A stretch of 64,000 bases of DNA from positions 62,001 through 126,000 of the forward strand of contig QHSU01000067.1 of NCBI GenBank assembly GCA_003220535.1, in the 5' to 3' direction. The notes under the pieces were generated by a model, which ran no database searches, was not told where the DNA came from, and was given only the letters and a program-made list of their open reading frames with translations. The position numbers were made by a program, and so were the translations under genes. Below, piece after piece: positions 24,901-33,003 of this stretch; position 1 is the first letter of the stretch; each line of letters opens with the position of its first letter. Origin of the DNA: Candidatus Rokuibacteriota bacterium (GTDB lineage Bacteria > Methylomirabilota > Methylomirabilia > Rokubacteriales > CSP1-6).

Positions 24901-24920
24901 GCCGCCGGCCAGCCGGCGGC
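24901..24920. terminator. GC-rich hairpin between convergent genes
   Basis: Perfect 9-bp inverted repeat GCCGCCGGC/GCCGGCGGC separated by two bases, directly between the ends of two convergent SDR genes. It would serve both strands. There is no U-run. Confidence 0.55.
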
Positions 24921-24927
24921 GCCATGC

Positions 24928-25716
24928 TCAGTTGCCCATCACCAGCCCGCCGTCGACGTTGAGCGCCTGGCCGGTCATGTAGTCGGAGTCGGGGCCGGCC
25001 AGAAACGCCACGACGTTGGCGACGTCCTCGGGGCGCTCCGGACGCCCGAGCGGGATGCCACGAATTCTCCGCTTCCATGCCTCGCCGGCGCCCAGCCCCT
25101 CGAGGGCGCCCCATTCCTGGTCGATCTGCTCCCACATGGCCGTCTCGACCGCGCCCGGGCATACGCAGTTCGACGTGATGCGCTCGCCGGCGAGCGCCTG
25201 GGCCGCCGAGCGCGTGAGGCTCACCACGCCGGCCTTCGAGGCCGAGTAGGGCGTCAGCAGGTGATTGCCGCCGCGATACGACGCGATCGACGCGGTCTGA
25301 ATGAGCTTGCCGCGGAGCTCCGAGCCGGGCATGAGTCCCTGCTGCAGCATCCGCCGGCTCACGGCCTGCAGGACGAAAAACACCGCGCGCAAATTGACGG
25401 TCATCACGCGGTCCCATTCCTCTTCCGTCACGTCGAGCATGGGCTGCAGACGGATGACGCCGGCGTTGTTGAACAGCACGTCGAGCCGGCCCCAGCGCCG
25501 GTAGGGCTCGTCGACCATACGCTCGATGTCCTGGCGTCGCGTGACGTCGGCCCGCACCGCCAGCTGCTCGAGCTCGGCGGCCACCTTCTCGACGCCGGGG
25601 TCGAGGTCGGCCAGCACCAGCCTGGCACCGTCGGCGGCGAGCCGGCGCGCGCACGCCGCACCGATGCCGCGCGCCGCACCCGTGATGAGCACCGTCCGTC
25701 CATCCAGTCGGCCCAT
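24928..25716 (-). CDS. SDR-family oxidoreductase
   Basis: A 262-residue classical SDR with VLITGAARGIGAACA, LDVLFNNAGVIRL, an active-site Ser region QTASIASYRGG and YSASKAGVVSL as YxxxK, ending DYMTGQALNVDGG. It is clearly related to the SDR at 24124 but not identical, so the two may act on different alcohols of one pathway. GAGGTG lies upstream of the ATG. The promoter region is shared with the divergent VOC gene and includes a TATATA tract at about 25738-25744. Confidence 0.9.
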   Translation of the reverse strand: MGRLDGRTVLITGAARGIGAACARRLAADGARLVLADLDPGVEKVAAELEQLAVRADVTRRQDIERMVDEPYRRWGRLDVLFNNAGVIRLQPMLDVTEEEWDRVMTVNLRAVFFVLQAVSRRMLQQGLMPGSELRGKLIQTASIASYRGGNHLLTPYSASKAGVVSLTRSAAQALAGERITSNCVCPGAVETAMWEQIDQEWGALEGLGAGEAWKRRIRGIPLGRPERPEDVANVVAFLAGPDSDYMTGQALNVDGGLVMGN

Positions 25717-25800
25717 CGTCGCACCTCACGATTAGGTGTATATACAGAGGTCCTGGCAGACATTCCAGAGGGAGTGAGCCCAACGACGGAGGAGACGACC

Positions 25801-26198
25801 ATGGCGTTCCGCAGGCGCCCGACCCGCGGAAGACGGCGGAGTGGTACGTGAAGGCCTTCAACTTCAAGATCATGAGCGAGGAGACCCGCGTTTTCGGCGA
25901 TCGCTTCATCCGCTGCCAGAGCGAGGACGGCGGCATGGGCGTGAACATCTCGGGGGCGCGCACGGGTGAGCGCCTGGGCCCGGGCGACGCGAGCGCCCAC
26001 CACGGGCTCGAGCACTTCGGATTCGACTCGACGCACCTCGAGACCGACATCAAGCGGCTGGAGGGCTTCGGCGCCCGCCTGCTGGAGGGGCCGATCCAGA
26101 TCCCCGACGGCCCACGGATCGCGTTCATGTGGGCGCCCGACGACGTCAGGGTCGAGCTGATCGAGCCGCGGAAGTCGGGCCCCTCGGGCGGCTGCTGA
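25801..26198 (+). pseudogene. VOC (glyoxalase-fold) protein with a damaged 5' end
   Basis: ATG 25801 has a good ribosome site (GGAGGAG) and codes MAFR. The body of the protein, APDPRKTAEWYVKAFNFK to LIEPRKSG, lies in another frame starting about 25810. VOC proteins of this type normally have a strand with a metal-binding His (HVHLK-like) between these two parts, and it is missing. A deletion of some 14-17 bases would explain both the loss and the frame change. The remaining 117 residues (from GTG 25848) keep HHGLEHFGF and VRVELIE. An intact start elsewhere is not seen. Confidence 0.65.
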
Positions 26199-26283
26199 GG
26201 CGATCGCCATCGCCCGCGCTCGAGCGACGAGGGGCGCTCGTGGCCCGAAGGGCGCTCGCGGACGCACGCGCGGCCCCGCACGG

Positions 26284-27168
26284 TTGCGACTGACCCATCT
26301 CGGTGCCGCTGGCTGGGAGATCACGGACGGTCAGCGAGTCATCCTGCTGGACCCTTATCTCTCCCGCTTGCGGTACCGAGCGCGGTTCGGTCTCCTCGAC
26401 ACGCCCGAGCTGCCGGGCGACACGCGCCGTGTGTTCGGGCCCGACGACGACTTGGTTTCCGACACGGCCGCCGTCGACGCACGCATCACGCGGGCGGATT
26501 TCATCCTGATCTCGCACTCCCACTTCAATCACTCGCTCGACATGCCGTACATCGCACGGAAGACCGGCGCGACGGTCGTCGGCACCGAGAGCACGACGAC
26601 CCTCGCCCGCGCCGGGAGAGTGCCGGAGCCCCAGCTGCTCACCGTGCGCGGCGGCGAGGACTACGATTTCGGCTCGCTCTCGGTCAAGGTCGTCCCGAGC
26701 CTTCATTCCGCGCTGAACGGCAAGCACTACTACGACGGGCGCGTCGTGCCGCGCGACTTCCGCGGCCCGCGGCGCATGGACAACGACGTCGAGGGCGGGA
26801 CGCTCGCCTATCTCCTTCGTCTGGCGGGCTATCAGATCCTCTGGTTCGGCTCGATGAACTTCCTCGAGCGAGAAGTGCAAGGGCTGCGCCCGGACGTGGC
26901 ACTGATCGCCGCCGCGCGGCAGCGCCTGGAGATCTACGACTACACCGCCCGCCTGATACGCGCGCTCGATCGCCCGCCCCTGGTGTTCGCGACCCACTGG
27001 GACGAGCAATCCCTGCCTTACGGCGCGCCCCAGGACCAGCGGCTTCGCGAGGTCGACGTGTTCGTGGAGGAAGTCAAGGCGGTGTCGCCGCGCACTCGCG
27101 TGGTGGTTCCCAGACATTTCGAGGCTCACGTGCTCGAGCCGAAGAGCCGGAGCCGCGAGAAACGCTAG
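26284..27168 (+). CDS. MBL-fold hydrolase (UlaG-like)
   Basis: A 294-residue metallo-hydrolase of the UlaG/lactonase-like group. The N-terminus is RLTHLGAAGWEI, then ILLDPYLSR, the motif SHSHFNHSLD (HxHxxHS variant: Asp replaced by Asn), VVPSLHSALNG and VFATHWDEQSLP. The TTG at 26284 is the only start fitting the fold, and there is no clear ribosome site. It follows the broken VOC gene on the same strand. The substrate is unknown, and loss of the Asp in the metal motif may change metal use. Confidence 0.78.
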   Translation: MRLTHLGAAGWEITDGQRVILLDPYLSRLRYRARFGLLDTPELPGDTRRVFGPDDDLVSDTAAVDARITRADFILISHSHFNHSLDMPYIARKTGATVVGTESTTTLARAGRVPEPQLLTVRGGEDYDFGSLSVKVVPSLHSALNGKHYYDGRVVPRDFRGPRRMDNDVEGGTLAYLLRLAGYQILWFGSMNFLEREVQGLRPDVALIAAARQRLEIYDYTARLIRALDRPPLVFATHWDEQSLPYGAPQDQRLREVDVFVEEVKAVSPRTRVVVPRHFEAHVLEPKSRSREKR

Positions 27169-27171
27169 GAG

Positions 27172-27354
27172 CGATGGAGCACTCGCGCCTTGAAGGTGGG
27201 TGACGCGTCGAAAGTCGCCCCGGTCGACAAGCTGAGCCTCGTGCTGGTGGCGCTGTTCGCGTTCGTGTTCCAGGGTGAGCGGCCGTCCTCGAGAGAGTGG
27301 ATCGGGATCCTCATGGTCGGAGCAGGCGTCCTGATCCTCGGATTCAAGCGATGA
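27172..27354 (+). pseudogene. EamA/DMT transporter fragment (C-terminal)
   Basis: Directly after the MBL stop, in the same frame, about 55 codons match the last part of an EamA-family permease: RALKVGDASKVAPVDKLS, a membrane helix LVLVALFAFVFQGE, then REWIGILMVGAGVLILGF and a stop. The upstream nine-tenths of the gene is absent. It looks like a remnant fused by deletion to the MBL gene. Confidence 0.7.
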
Positions 27355-27364
27355 GCCCAAACGT

Positions 27365-27901
27365 TCACGAGCCCGCGCTCGGATACGGATCGCCCGCGCT
27401 CCGGAGCGCACCGAGCGCGGCGTCGACGACGGCGGGTGCGGTCGCCAGCGGAGTGCCTCCGACGCGGTAGGTGTAGTAGTGCGTGACGGCGCCGGCGTCG
27501 AGCCGCGCGAGCAAGTGCGACCCGTTCTCACCGATCAGCAGCAGCACCCGGCGGGTCCGGCAGGCGCTGGCCACGCACCCGGTGACCGCGACGTAGTCCG
27601 CCCCGGCGACGCGAACCATCTGCGGCGGCCCCCCCTTTTCGAAAAAGGCCGCCGCGCCTTCGGCGACCTGCCCGCGCGCCGGCGAGGCGGGCGTCCAATC
27701 CGCTCCGAAGAGAGCGGGGAGCTTCTCCCGAAGTTCCGGATTCTGGATCACCTCGCTGGTCGTGCCGCCGTAGGCGGCCGCCCCCACGCTTCCGAGCAAC
27801 ATCTGAGCAGGCGGCGACGAGTCGGGCGCCGACGCGGTCGTGCAGGCAGCGGAGAGGATCGTCAGGCCACAGAGGCATCCGTGGAGCAGAAGGCGGCGCA
27901 T
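27365..27901 (-). CDS. Lipoprotein, possibly Ivy-like lysozyme inhibitor
   Basis: A 178-residue lipoprotein: hydrophobic leader MRRLLLHGCLCGLTILSAAC with lipobox LSAAC, then a 155-residue domain. The order LREKLPALFG, DYVAVTGCVASAC, RRVLLLIGENGSHLLARLD resembles Ivy-type lysozyme inhibitors (LPAW..., then strand, CxxxxC, then strand). The Cys pair C-V-A-S-A-C is in the place of the CKPHDC loop, but the inhibitory His is missing. I therefore give the fold as likely and the inhibitor function as uncertain. GGAGGA precedes the ATG. Confidence 0.65.
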   Translation of the reverse strand: MRRLLLHGCLCGLTILSAACTTASAPDSSPPAQMLLGSVGAAAYGGTTSEVIQNPELREKLPALFGADWTPASPARGQVAEGAAAFFEKGGPPQMVRVAGADYVAVTGCVASACRTRRVLLLIGENGSHLLARLDAGAVTHYYTYRVGGTPLATAPAVVDAALGALRSAGDPYPSAGS

Positions 27902-28124
27902 AGGAGTCCTCCTCTCCCTCAGAGTACCGCCGACGCCCGAAAGCGTGGAGCTCGATGATGAAAAAATTCCTACCCACTATGTGCAGTGCGTTGCAACGGC
28001 ACAGAGCTCGATGCGCGGCCAACTATCTAAAGGTACAAGCGTTCGGGCGCGACGACGGTTGGCATGAATTTCGCCTCTCCCCAGAACGGTTCGGTCGACA
28101 CTGGCGTTCAAGGAGGGCGGCGAC

Positions 28125-28313
28125 ATGGACACCCTGGCTTCCGCTGAGACCGTCTACTGGGCCCTCGACGGCGGCATCCACCACGTGCCGTGCGGCCATC
28201 GGATGGTGCTCGTAGCCCGACACCCGGACGAGCTGGATTTCTCGTGCCTCACGTGCGTTGCGCTGGTGAAGCTCCCGCTGTCCGTGGTCTCGCGTATCCC
28301 CGTCGCGACATGA
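28125..28313 (+). CDS. Small zinc-binding-like hypothetical protein
   Basis: A 62-residue protein with AAGGAGG upstream of the ATG. A CGH and a later CLTC (HHVPCGHRMVLVA ... DFSCLTCVAL) could form one zinc site. No family recognised. It is convergent with proS and stands alone. Confidence 0.5.
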   Translation: MDTLASAETVYWALDGGIHHVPCGHRMVLVARHPDELDFSCLTCVALVKLPLSVVSRIPVAT

Positions 28314-28332
28314 GCCCAGGGCCGCGCGGCGT

Positions 28333-29772
28333 CTAGTACGCGCGGCCGAAGATCGCGATCTGCTTGGCCGGCCGGCCGGTGCCGATGCAGACGCCTTCCC
28401 CGCCCGGCTGCTCCAGCGGGATGCAGCGGATGGTCGCCTTCGTCTCCTCCTTGATCGCCGCCTCGCGATCGGCGTCGCCCGACCACCAGACGCGACAGAA
28501 GAGACCGGTCTCGATCGCCTGCTTGAACTCGTCGTACGTCCGGGGCTCGGAGGTGTTGGCGCGCATGAACGTCAGCGCCCGCTCGTACATCGACTTCTGA
28601 ATCGACTCCAGCATGGACGTGACCGCGCCGGTGAGCCCTTCCTCCGGCGCGAACGACTTGCCCGCCTTCCCCGGCGTATCCCGCCGCGCCAGGACCACCG
28701 AGCGCTTCTCGACGTCGCGCGGGCCGATCTCGATGCGGAGCGGCACGCCGCGCATCTCCCAATCGTTGAACTTGAAGCCTGGCGTCACGCCGTCGCGCTC
28801 GTCGAGCTTGACGCGCACGCCGCCCGCCACGAGCTGCGTCTTCACCCGCCCCGCGGCCTCGAGCACCGCGCCGCGCTCGGCGTCGGTCCGGTAGATCGGC
28901 ACGATCACGACCTGGTGCGGCGCGAGCCGCGGCGGCAGGATCAGCCCCTGATCGTCGCCGTGCACCATGATGATCGCGCCGATGAAGCGCGTGGACAGCC
29001 CCCATGACGTCGTCCAGCAGTGCTGCAGCTGGTTGTCGCGATCGAGGTACTGGATGTTGAACGCTTTGGCAAAGTTCTGGCCGAGATTGTGCGACGTGCC
29101 GGCCTGGAGCGCCCGCTTGTCGCCCATCATCGCCTCGATCGTGTAGGAGTGGACCGCCCCGGCGAACTTCTCCGCGGGCGACTTGATACCGGGGATCACG
29201 GGCACCGCCGCTTCGTTCACGGCGAAGTCGGTGTACACGTCGAGCATCTGGCGCGTCTCGGCCTCGGCCTCGTCGTAGGTCGCGTGGGCCGTGTGACCCT
29301 CCTGCCACCAGAACTCGAGCGTTCTGAGAAAGAGCTTGGTGCGGAGCTCCCAGCGGACGACGCTGTTCCACTGGTTGATCAGCACCGGCAGATCGCGGTA
29401 CGACTTGATCCACTGCGCGTACGCGTGGCCGACGATCGTTTCCGAGGTCGGGCGGACGATCAGCGGCTCGGTCAGCTCCTCGCCGCCGCCGATCGTGACC
29501 ACGGCCAGCTCGGGCGCGAACCCCTCGACGTGCTGCTTTTCTTTCTCCAGGAACGACTTGGGGATGAAGAGCGGAAACGCGGCGTTCACGTGACCGGTCG
29601 CCTTGAAGCGCCGGTCGAGCACGCCCTGGATGTTTTCCCAGAGTGCCCAGCCGTACGGCTTGATGATCATGCAGCCGCGCACCGGCGCGTAGTCGGCCAG
29701 GTCGGCGCGCAGGACGAGCTGGTTGTACCACTCGTTGAAGTCCTGCTGGCGGGTCGGCAGGCTATCGGCCAT
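28333..29772 (-). CDS. proS: Prolyl-tRNA synthetase, archaeal/eukaryotic-like type
   Basis: A 479-residue ProRS of the short type 3 that lacks the editing insertion of the bacterial type. Class II motifs: PLFIPKSFLEKEKQHVEGF, PTSETIVGHAYAQWI with the TSE signature, motif 2 RWELRTKLFLRTLEFWWQEGHTAH, then the anticodon-binding domain (QVVIVPIYRTDA) and the ProRS-C zinc-like end (CIGTGRPAKQIAIFGRAY). It charges tRNA-Pro. It overlaps the upstream MetE-like gene by 11 bases, so they are co-transcribed. Confidence 0.95.
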   Translation of the reverse strand: MADSLPTRQQDFNEWYNQLVLRADLADYAPVRGCMIIKPYGWALWENIQGVLDRRFKATGHVNAAFPLFIPKSFLEKEKQHVEGFAPELAVVTIGGGEELTEPLIVRPTSETIVGHAYAQWIKSYRDLPVLINQWNSVVRWELRTKLFLRTLEFWWQEGHTAHATYDEAEAETRQMLDVYTDFAVNEAAVPVIPGIKSPAEKFAGAVHSYTIEAMMGDKRALQAGTSHNLGQNFAKAFNIQYLDRDNQLQHCWTTSWGLSTRFIGAIIMVHGDDQGLILPPRLAPHQVVIVPIYRTDAERGAVLEAAGRVKTQLVAGGVRVKLDERDGVTPGFKFNDWEMRGVPLRIEIGPRDVEKRSVVLARRDTPGKAGKSFAPEEGLTGAVTSMLESIQKSMYERALTFMRANTSEPRTYDEFKQAIETGLFCRVWWSGDADREAAIKEETKATIRCIPLEQPGGEGVCIGTGRPAKQIAIFGRAY

Positions 29773-30832
29773 TCAGTGCCTCCGCGGCGATGCGATGACT
29801 CTCGAGCAAGCCCGGCACCCGCTGAGGATCCGTGCGCCCCCAGCCGCACTCCGAGGCCACGCCGAAGCGCGGTGCGAAGGGGCGGGCGGCGTCGATCCGG
29901 GCGAGATCGCCCTTCCGGTCGTCGTAGTGGACGAGGCCGAGATAGAGCGCGGCGTCGCCGTACCCCTCCAGGTTTTTCAGCGGACGGAAATACGCGTCGT
30001 CCGTGCGGTCTTTGGGTACCGGCAAGTGCAGGAAGTCGACCGACCGCGTGACCGCGCGCCGCACGTCGCTGGCCATCTCGACCATCACCGCCAGGTCGCG
30101 CGGCTGCACCAGGTGCTCGTCGGCCGGCGAGCCGTAGCAAAGGTGATACCCCATCTCGACGGCGGGCGGCACGGCCTCGCCCAGGCGCGCGAGCTCGGCC
30201 ACGATCTGGCTCTTGTAGTCCGCGGGGCGGTGCTCGAAGAAGTTCTCGTAGATCAGGACCTCCTGGCAGACGTCCCACTGGATCGAGAGGTGCTCCGCCG
30301 GAACCGACGCGAAGATCTCGTCACGTGCCCGCGCGAGGGACCGCTCGTACACCGGGATGTAGGCGTCGCGCGCCTTGTGGCTGACGTACATGTAGGCGCT
30401 GGCCATCGGCGTCGGCAGACACACCTGGAACCTCACGCCCTGGGGAATGACGCGTTCGGCCTGCAGCTTGCGAAACACGTCCCAGGATGCGCGCGCCGCC
30501 GGCGCATAGCCGGTCTCGAACGAGACGGTCTGGGGATCGACGCCGGCGCGAAAACGCAGCAAGGGCATCTCGCGGATGAGCTTGCCGTCCCACTGCCGCA
30601 GCGCGAACGGCGGAACCGTCGGGTCGACCTCCATGGCCCCATGGTTCTTCAGCATGATGCTCTGGAAGAAGATCCAGCGCCGGCGATCGCCGGTCTCGCC
30701 GTCGGGCATGCGCGCCAGGTGCGGACCGAGCGCTCCGGCCACCGTGCGAAACACCGCCTCGGCGTCGGCCAGCGGGACGCTGCCGATCAGGTGCGCGCCG
30801 CCGCGACGGCGGGCCGACGTCGCCGCCATCAC
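29762..30832 (-). CDS. MetE/UROD-superfamily TIM-barrel protein
   Basis: A 356-residue protein resembling the C-terminal barrel of cobalamin-independent methionine synthase: HLIGSVPLADAEAVFR (the G-S-x-P start), RMPDGETGDRRRWIFFQ, LSIQWDVCQEVL and a late HYDDRKGD. A Cys in the DVCQE segment may be a zinc ligand as in MetE, but the full His-Cys-Cys set is not obvious. It probably transfers a methyl group or processes an aromatic or nitrile substrate. The exact reaction is unknown. It lies between the LVIVD protein and proS. Confidence 0.7.
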   Translation of the reverse strand: MMAATSARRRGGAHLIGSVPLADAEAVFRTVAGALGPHLARMPDGETGDRRRWIFFQSIMLKNHGAMEVDPTVPPFALRQWDGKLIREMPLLRFRAGVDPQTVSFETGYAPAARASWDVFRKLQAERVIPQGVRFQVCLPTPMASAYMYVSHKARDAYIPVYERSLARARDEIFASVPAEHLSIQWDVCQEVLIYENFFEHRPADYKSQIVAELARLGEAVPPAVEMGYHLCYGSPADEHLVQPRDLAVMVEMASDVRRAVTRSVDFLHLPVPKDRTDDAYFRPLKNLEGYGDAALYLGLVHYDDRKGDLARIDAARPFAPRFGVASECGWGRTDPQRVPGLLESHRIAAEALNGR

Positions 30833-30866
30833 CTGGCTCCCCGACGCATCAACGCCCGCTCCGCCA

Positions 30867-31991
30867 TCACAGGCGCTCGAGGATGTGCAGCCCGCGCCCG
30901 CGGTCGATGAGATAGAGGAGCCCGCGGTCGTCCACGCACACGTCGTTGCTGGAAACGCGCGTCGAGCCCTCGGGCACCGGCGGCAGGAAGTGCCCCACCT
31001 CGCGCGGCGCGTGCGGGTTGGCGATGTCCACGATGCGCAGGCCCCGCGCGAACCAGGTCACGGGAATCTCGGTGCCGGTGACCGTTTCGCACGGCTGATG
31101 GCAGCCCGTGAACTCGGGCTGAGGCGTTCCGTCGATGTCTACCTGGAAGCTCGCGAAGGGCACGGGCTTGCGCTCGTCGGTGATGTCCACGAGCCAGAGG
31201 AACGCTGGCGGCCCCTGCGAAAGCTTCGCGACGTCCTCGTCGGCCACCAGCATGATGCGCCGGCCGTGAAGCGGAAACGGCAGCGGCAGCGCCGTGTGGG
31301 TCGGCGTCAGGAAGGGCGGGCTCCAGTCGAGCCCGGAGACGAAGCGGGGCTTCGCCAGAGCTTCCACGTCGAGGATGACGAAGCCGCCGTGCCAGTAGCT
31401 GACGTAGAGCCGATTGCCCAGACGAATCGGATGATGGCAGCGATGCTGCCGACCCGACCACGTGGGCGTCTCGCCGCCAGCCGTCCACTGCCCGGGCATC
31501 CACCAGCGGCCGACTTCCTGCGGTCGGCCCGGGTCGTGCAGGTCCAGGATCATCACGATGTTGCCGACGTAGCCTTCCATCTCGGGCGAGATGTAGGCGT
31601 AGCGCCCGTCGAAGGTGAAGCGGTGCACGCCCGTTCCGCCGCTGCGCCAGAGCGTGATCTCGCGCGGCCGGCTCGGCGTCGACACGTCGTAGATGCCGAG
31701 CCCCCGGGGCGGGTTCGACGCTGACGGCTGCCCGCCGTGGGCCTCGCGGTTCACGAGCATGAGACCGTTGGCCGCGCGCACCTTGTGCGAGTGCGTCCCG
31801 GGCGGCACCTCGATCGACGCGATCTGCCGCGGCCTGGCCGGGTCGCTGACGTCGACGAGCGTCGTACCGTGAGGCGCCTTCATGTGCGCGATGAACGCCA
31901 CCCGCCCGTCGACGACCACCTGCCCCCCGCCAGCGCAGTCGAAGTACCCGACCTGCTTCACGCCCTTCGCGCTCGCGCCGTCACCGCTCAT
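30867..31991 (-). CDS. LVIVD beta-propeller protein
   Basis: A 374-residue protein of repeated units like TTLVDVSDPARPRQIAS, GLGIYDVSTPSRPREIT, VMILDLHDPGRPQEVG and GLRIVDIANPHAPREVG, the LVIVD repeat of about 40-50 residues that builds a beta-propeller. No signal peptide is seen, so it appears cytoplasmic. A CHQPCETV segment and HCHHPIRLG add metal-like residues. GGGAGA precedes the ATG. Probably an operon with the upstream LLM oxidoreductase (27-base gap). Function unknown. Confidence 0.85.
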   Translation of the reverse strand: MSGDGASAKGVKQVGYFDCAGGGQVVVDGRVAFIAHMKAPHGTTLVDVSDPARPRQIASIEVPPGTHSHKVRAANGLMLVNREAHGGQPSASNPPRGLGIYDVSTPSRPREITLWRSGGTGVHRFTFDGRYAYISPEMEGYVGNIVMILDLHDPGRPQEVGRWWMPGQWTAGGETPTWSGRQHRCHHPIRLGNRLYVSYWHGGFVILDVEALAKPRFVSGLDWSPPFLTPTHTALPLPFPLHGRRIMLVADEDVAKLSQGPPAFLWLVDITDERKPVPFASFQVDIDGTPQPEFTGCHQPCETVTGTEIPVTWFARGLRIVDIANPHAPREVGHFLPPVPEGSTRVSSNDVCVDDRGLLYLIDRGRGLHILERL

Positions 31992-32018
31992 GTCGTGTCT
32001 CCCTCGAGGCCCGCTTCG

Positions 32019-32915
32019 TCACGCCGCCGCGACGGCGGGGCGAATATTCTCCGCGACCAGTCCGAGAAGCTCCAGCATGCGCGCGAGCTCCGGCCGGCGG
32101 AACTCCACGAGCGCGTGGCGCACGCCCAGGCGCTTGTACTCGCAGAGCTGATCGATGACGGCTTGCTGGCCCTGGGCGAGCAGCTCGTCGCTCAGGCCGA
32201 AGCGCATCGAGATCTCGATCGTCTCCCACGGGCGCCCGTGCACGTCGGCCGCCGTGCGGAGCAGCGCGAGGCCGTCCCGAAACTCGGCCATGCTTCTCGG
32301 CGAAGCGTGCCAGCCGTCGCCGAGGGTCACGACCCGCCGAAACGCGGCCGGGCTCGCGCCCCCGACCCAGATCGGCGGATGCGGCTTCTGCACGGGCTTC
32401 GGCGCGAAGCCGACATCGCGGAACCGGAAGAACTCGCCCTCGAACTTCGGAGCGTCGGACGTCCACAGCTCTTTGAAGACGCGCAGGGCCTCGTCGGCCT
32501 GGCGACCGCGGGCATGGAAGGGCGCACCCAGGATCTCGAGCTCTTCCTTCCACCAGCCCACACCGAAGCCACAAATGAGACGCCCCTTCGACAGCGCGTC
32601 GATGCTCGCGAGCATCTTGGCCATGAGCACGGGCTGGCGATGGCCGAGGATGAAGACCGACGAGCCGAGCCGCGCCCGCGTCGTGCAGACCGCGGCCGCG
32701 GCGAGAGCCGTCACGGCCTCGAGGTACGGCCGCTCCGGGGGATGCGGGAAGCTGCGGCCGCGCCCGTAGCCGGTGCTCACTCTGGGGATGACGACATGGT
32801 CGCTGACACAGAGCGAAGCGATGTGCTGCCGCTCGGCCTCCCGCGCGAACGTGACCAGTGCCTCGCCCATCGCCTCGGCCGCTTGGGTCGTCGGGAGATG
32901 ACAGCCGATCTCCAT
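32019..32915 (-). CDS. LLM-class flavin-dependent oxidoreductase (F420-type)
   Basis: A 298-residue luciferase-like enzyme: EIGCHLPTTQ, LCVSDHVVIPRV, LGSSVFILGHRQPVLMAKML, LICGFGVGWWKEELEILG and PHPPIWVGGASPAAFRRVV are typical of F420-dependent TIGR03619-like proteins. A different LLM protein lies at 384-1160. The ATG at 32915 has AGAGGA upstream. It is the first gene of a minus-strand run with LVIVD, MetE-like and proS, and divergent from the FMN oxidase at 33004. Confidence 0.9.
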   Translation of the reverse strand: MEIGCHLPTTQAAEAMGEALVTFAREAERQHIASLCVSDHVVIPRVSTGYGRGRSFPHPPERPYLEAVTALAAAAVCTTRARLGSSVFILGHRQPVLMAKMLASIDALSKGRLICGFGVGWWKEELEILGAPFHARGRQADEALRVFKELWTSDAPKFEGEFFRFRDVGFAPKPVQKPHPPIWVGGASPAAFRRVVTLGDGWHASPRSMAEFRDGLALLRTAADVHGRPWETIEISMRFGLSDELLAQGQQAVIDQLCEYKRLGVRHALVEFRRPELARMLELLGLVAENIRPAVAAA

Positions 32916-32989
32916 GACCAGGTCCTCTCTCGGCTCGCTCGGATGTGCTCGCCGCGCAGTGTACCAAGACTCCGCGGGCCGGACTGGCG

Positions 32990-32995
32990 TATAGT
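32990..32995 (+). promoter_or_regulatory. Candidate -10 element for the FMN hydroxyacid oxidase
   Basis: TATAGT eight bases before the ATG at 33004, with no ribosome-binding sequence between them. Consistent with a leaderless transcript. Confidence 0.4.
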
Positions 32996-33003
32996 ACTGC
33001 GCC

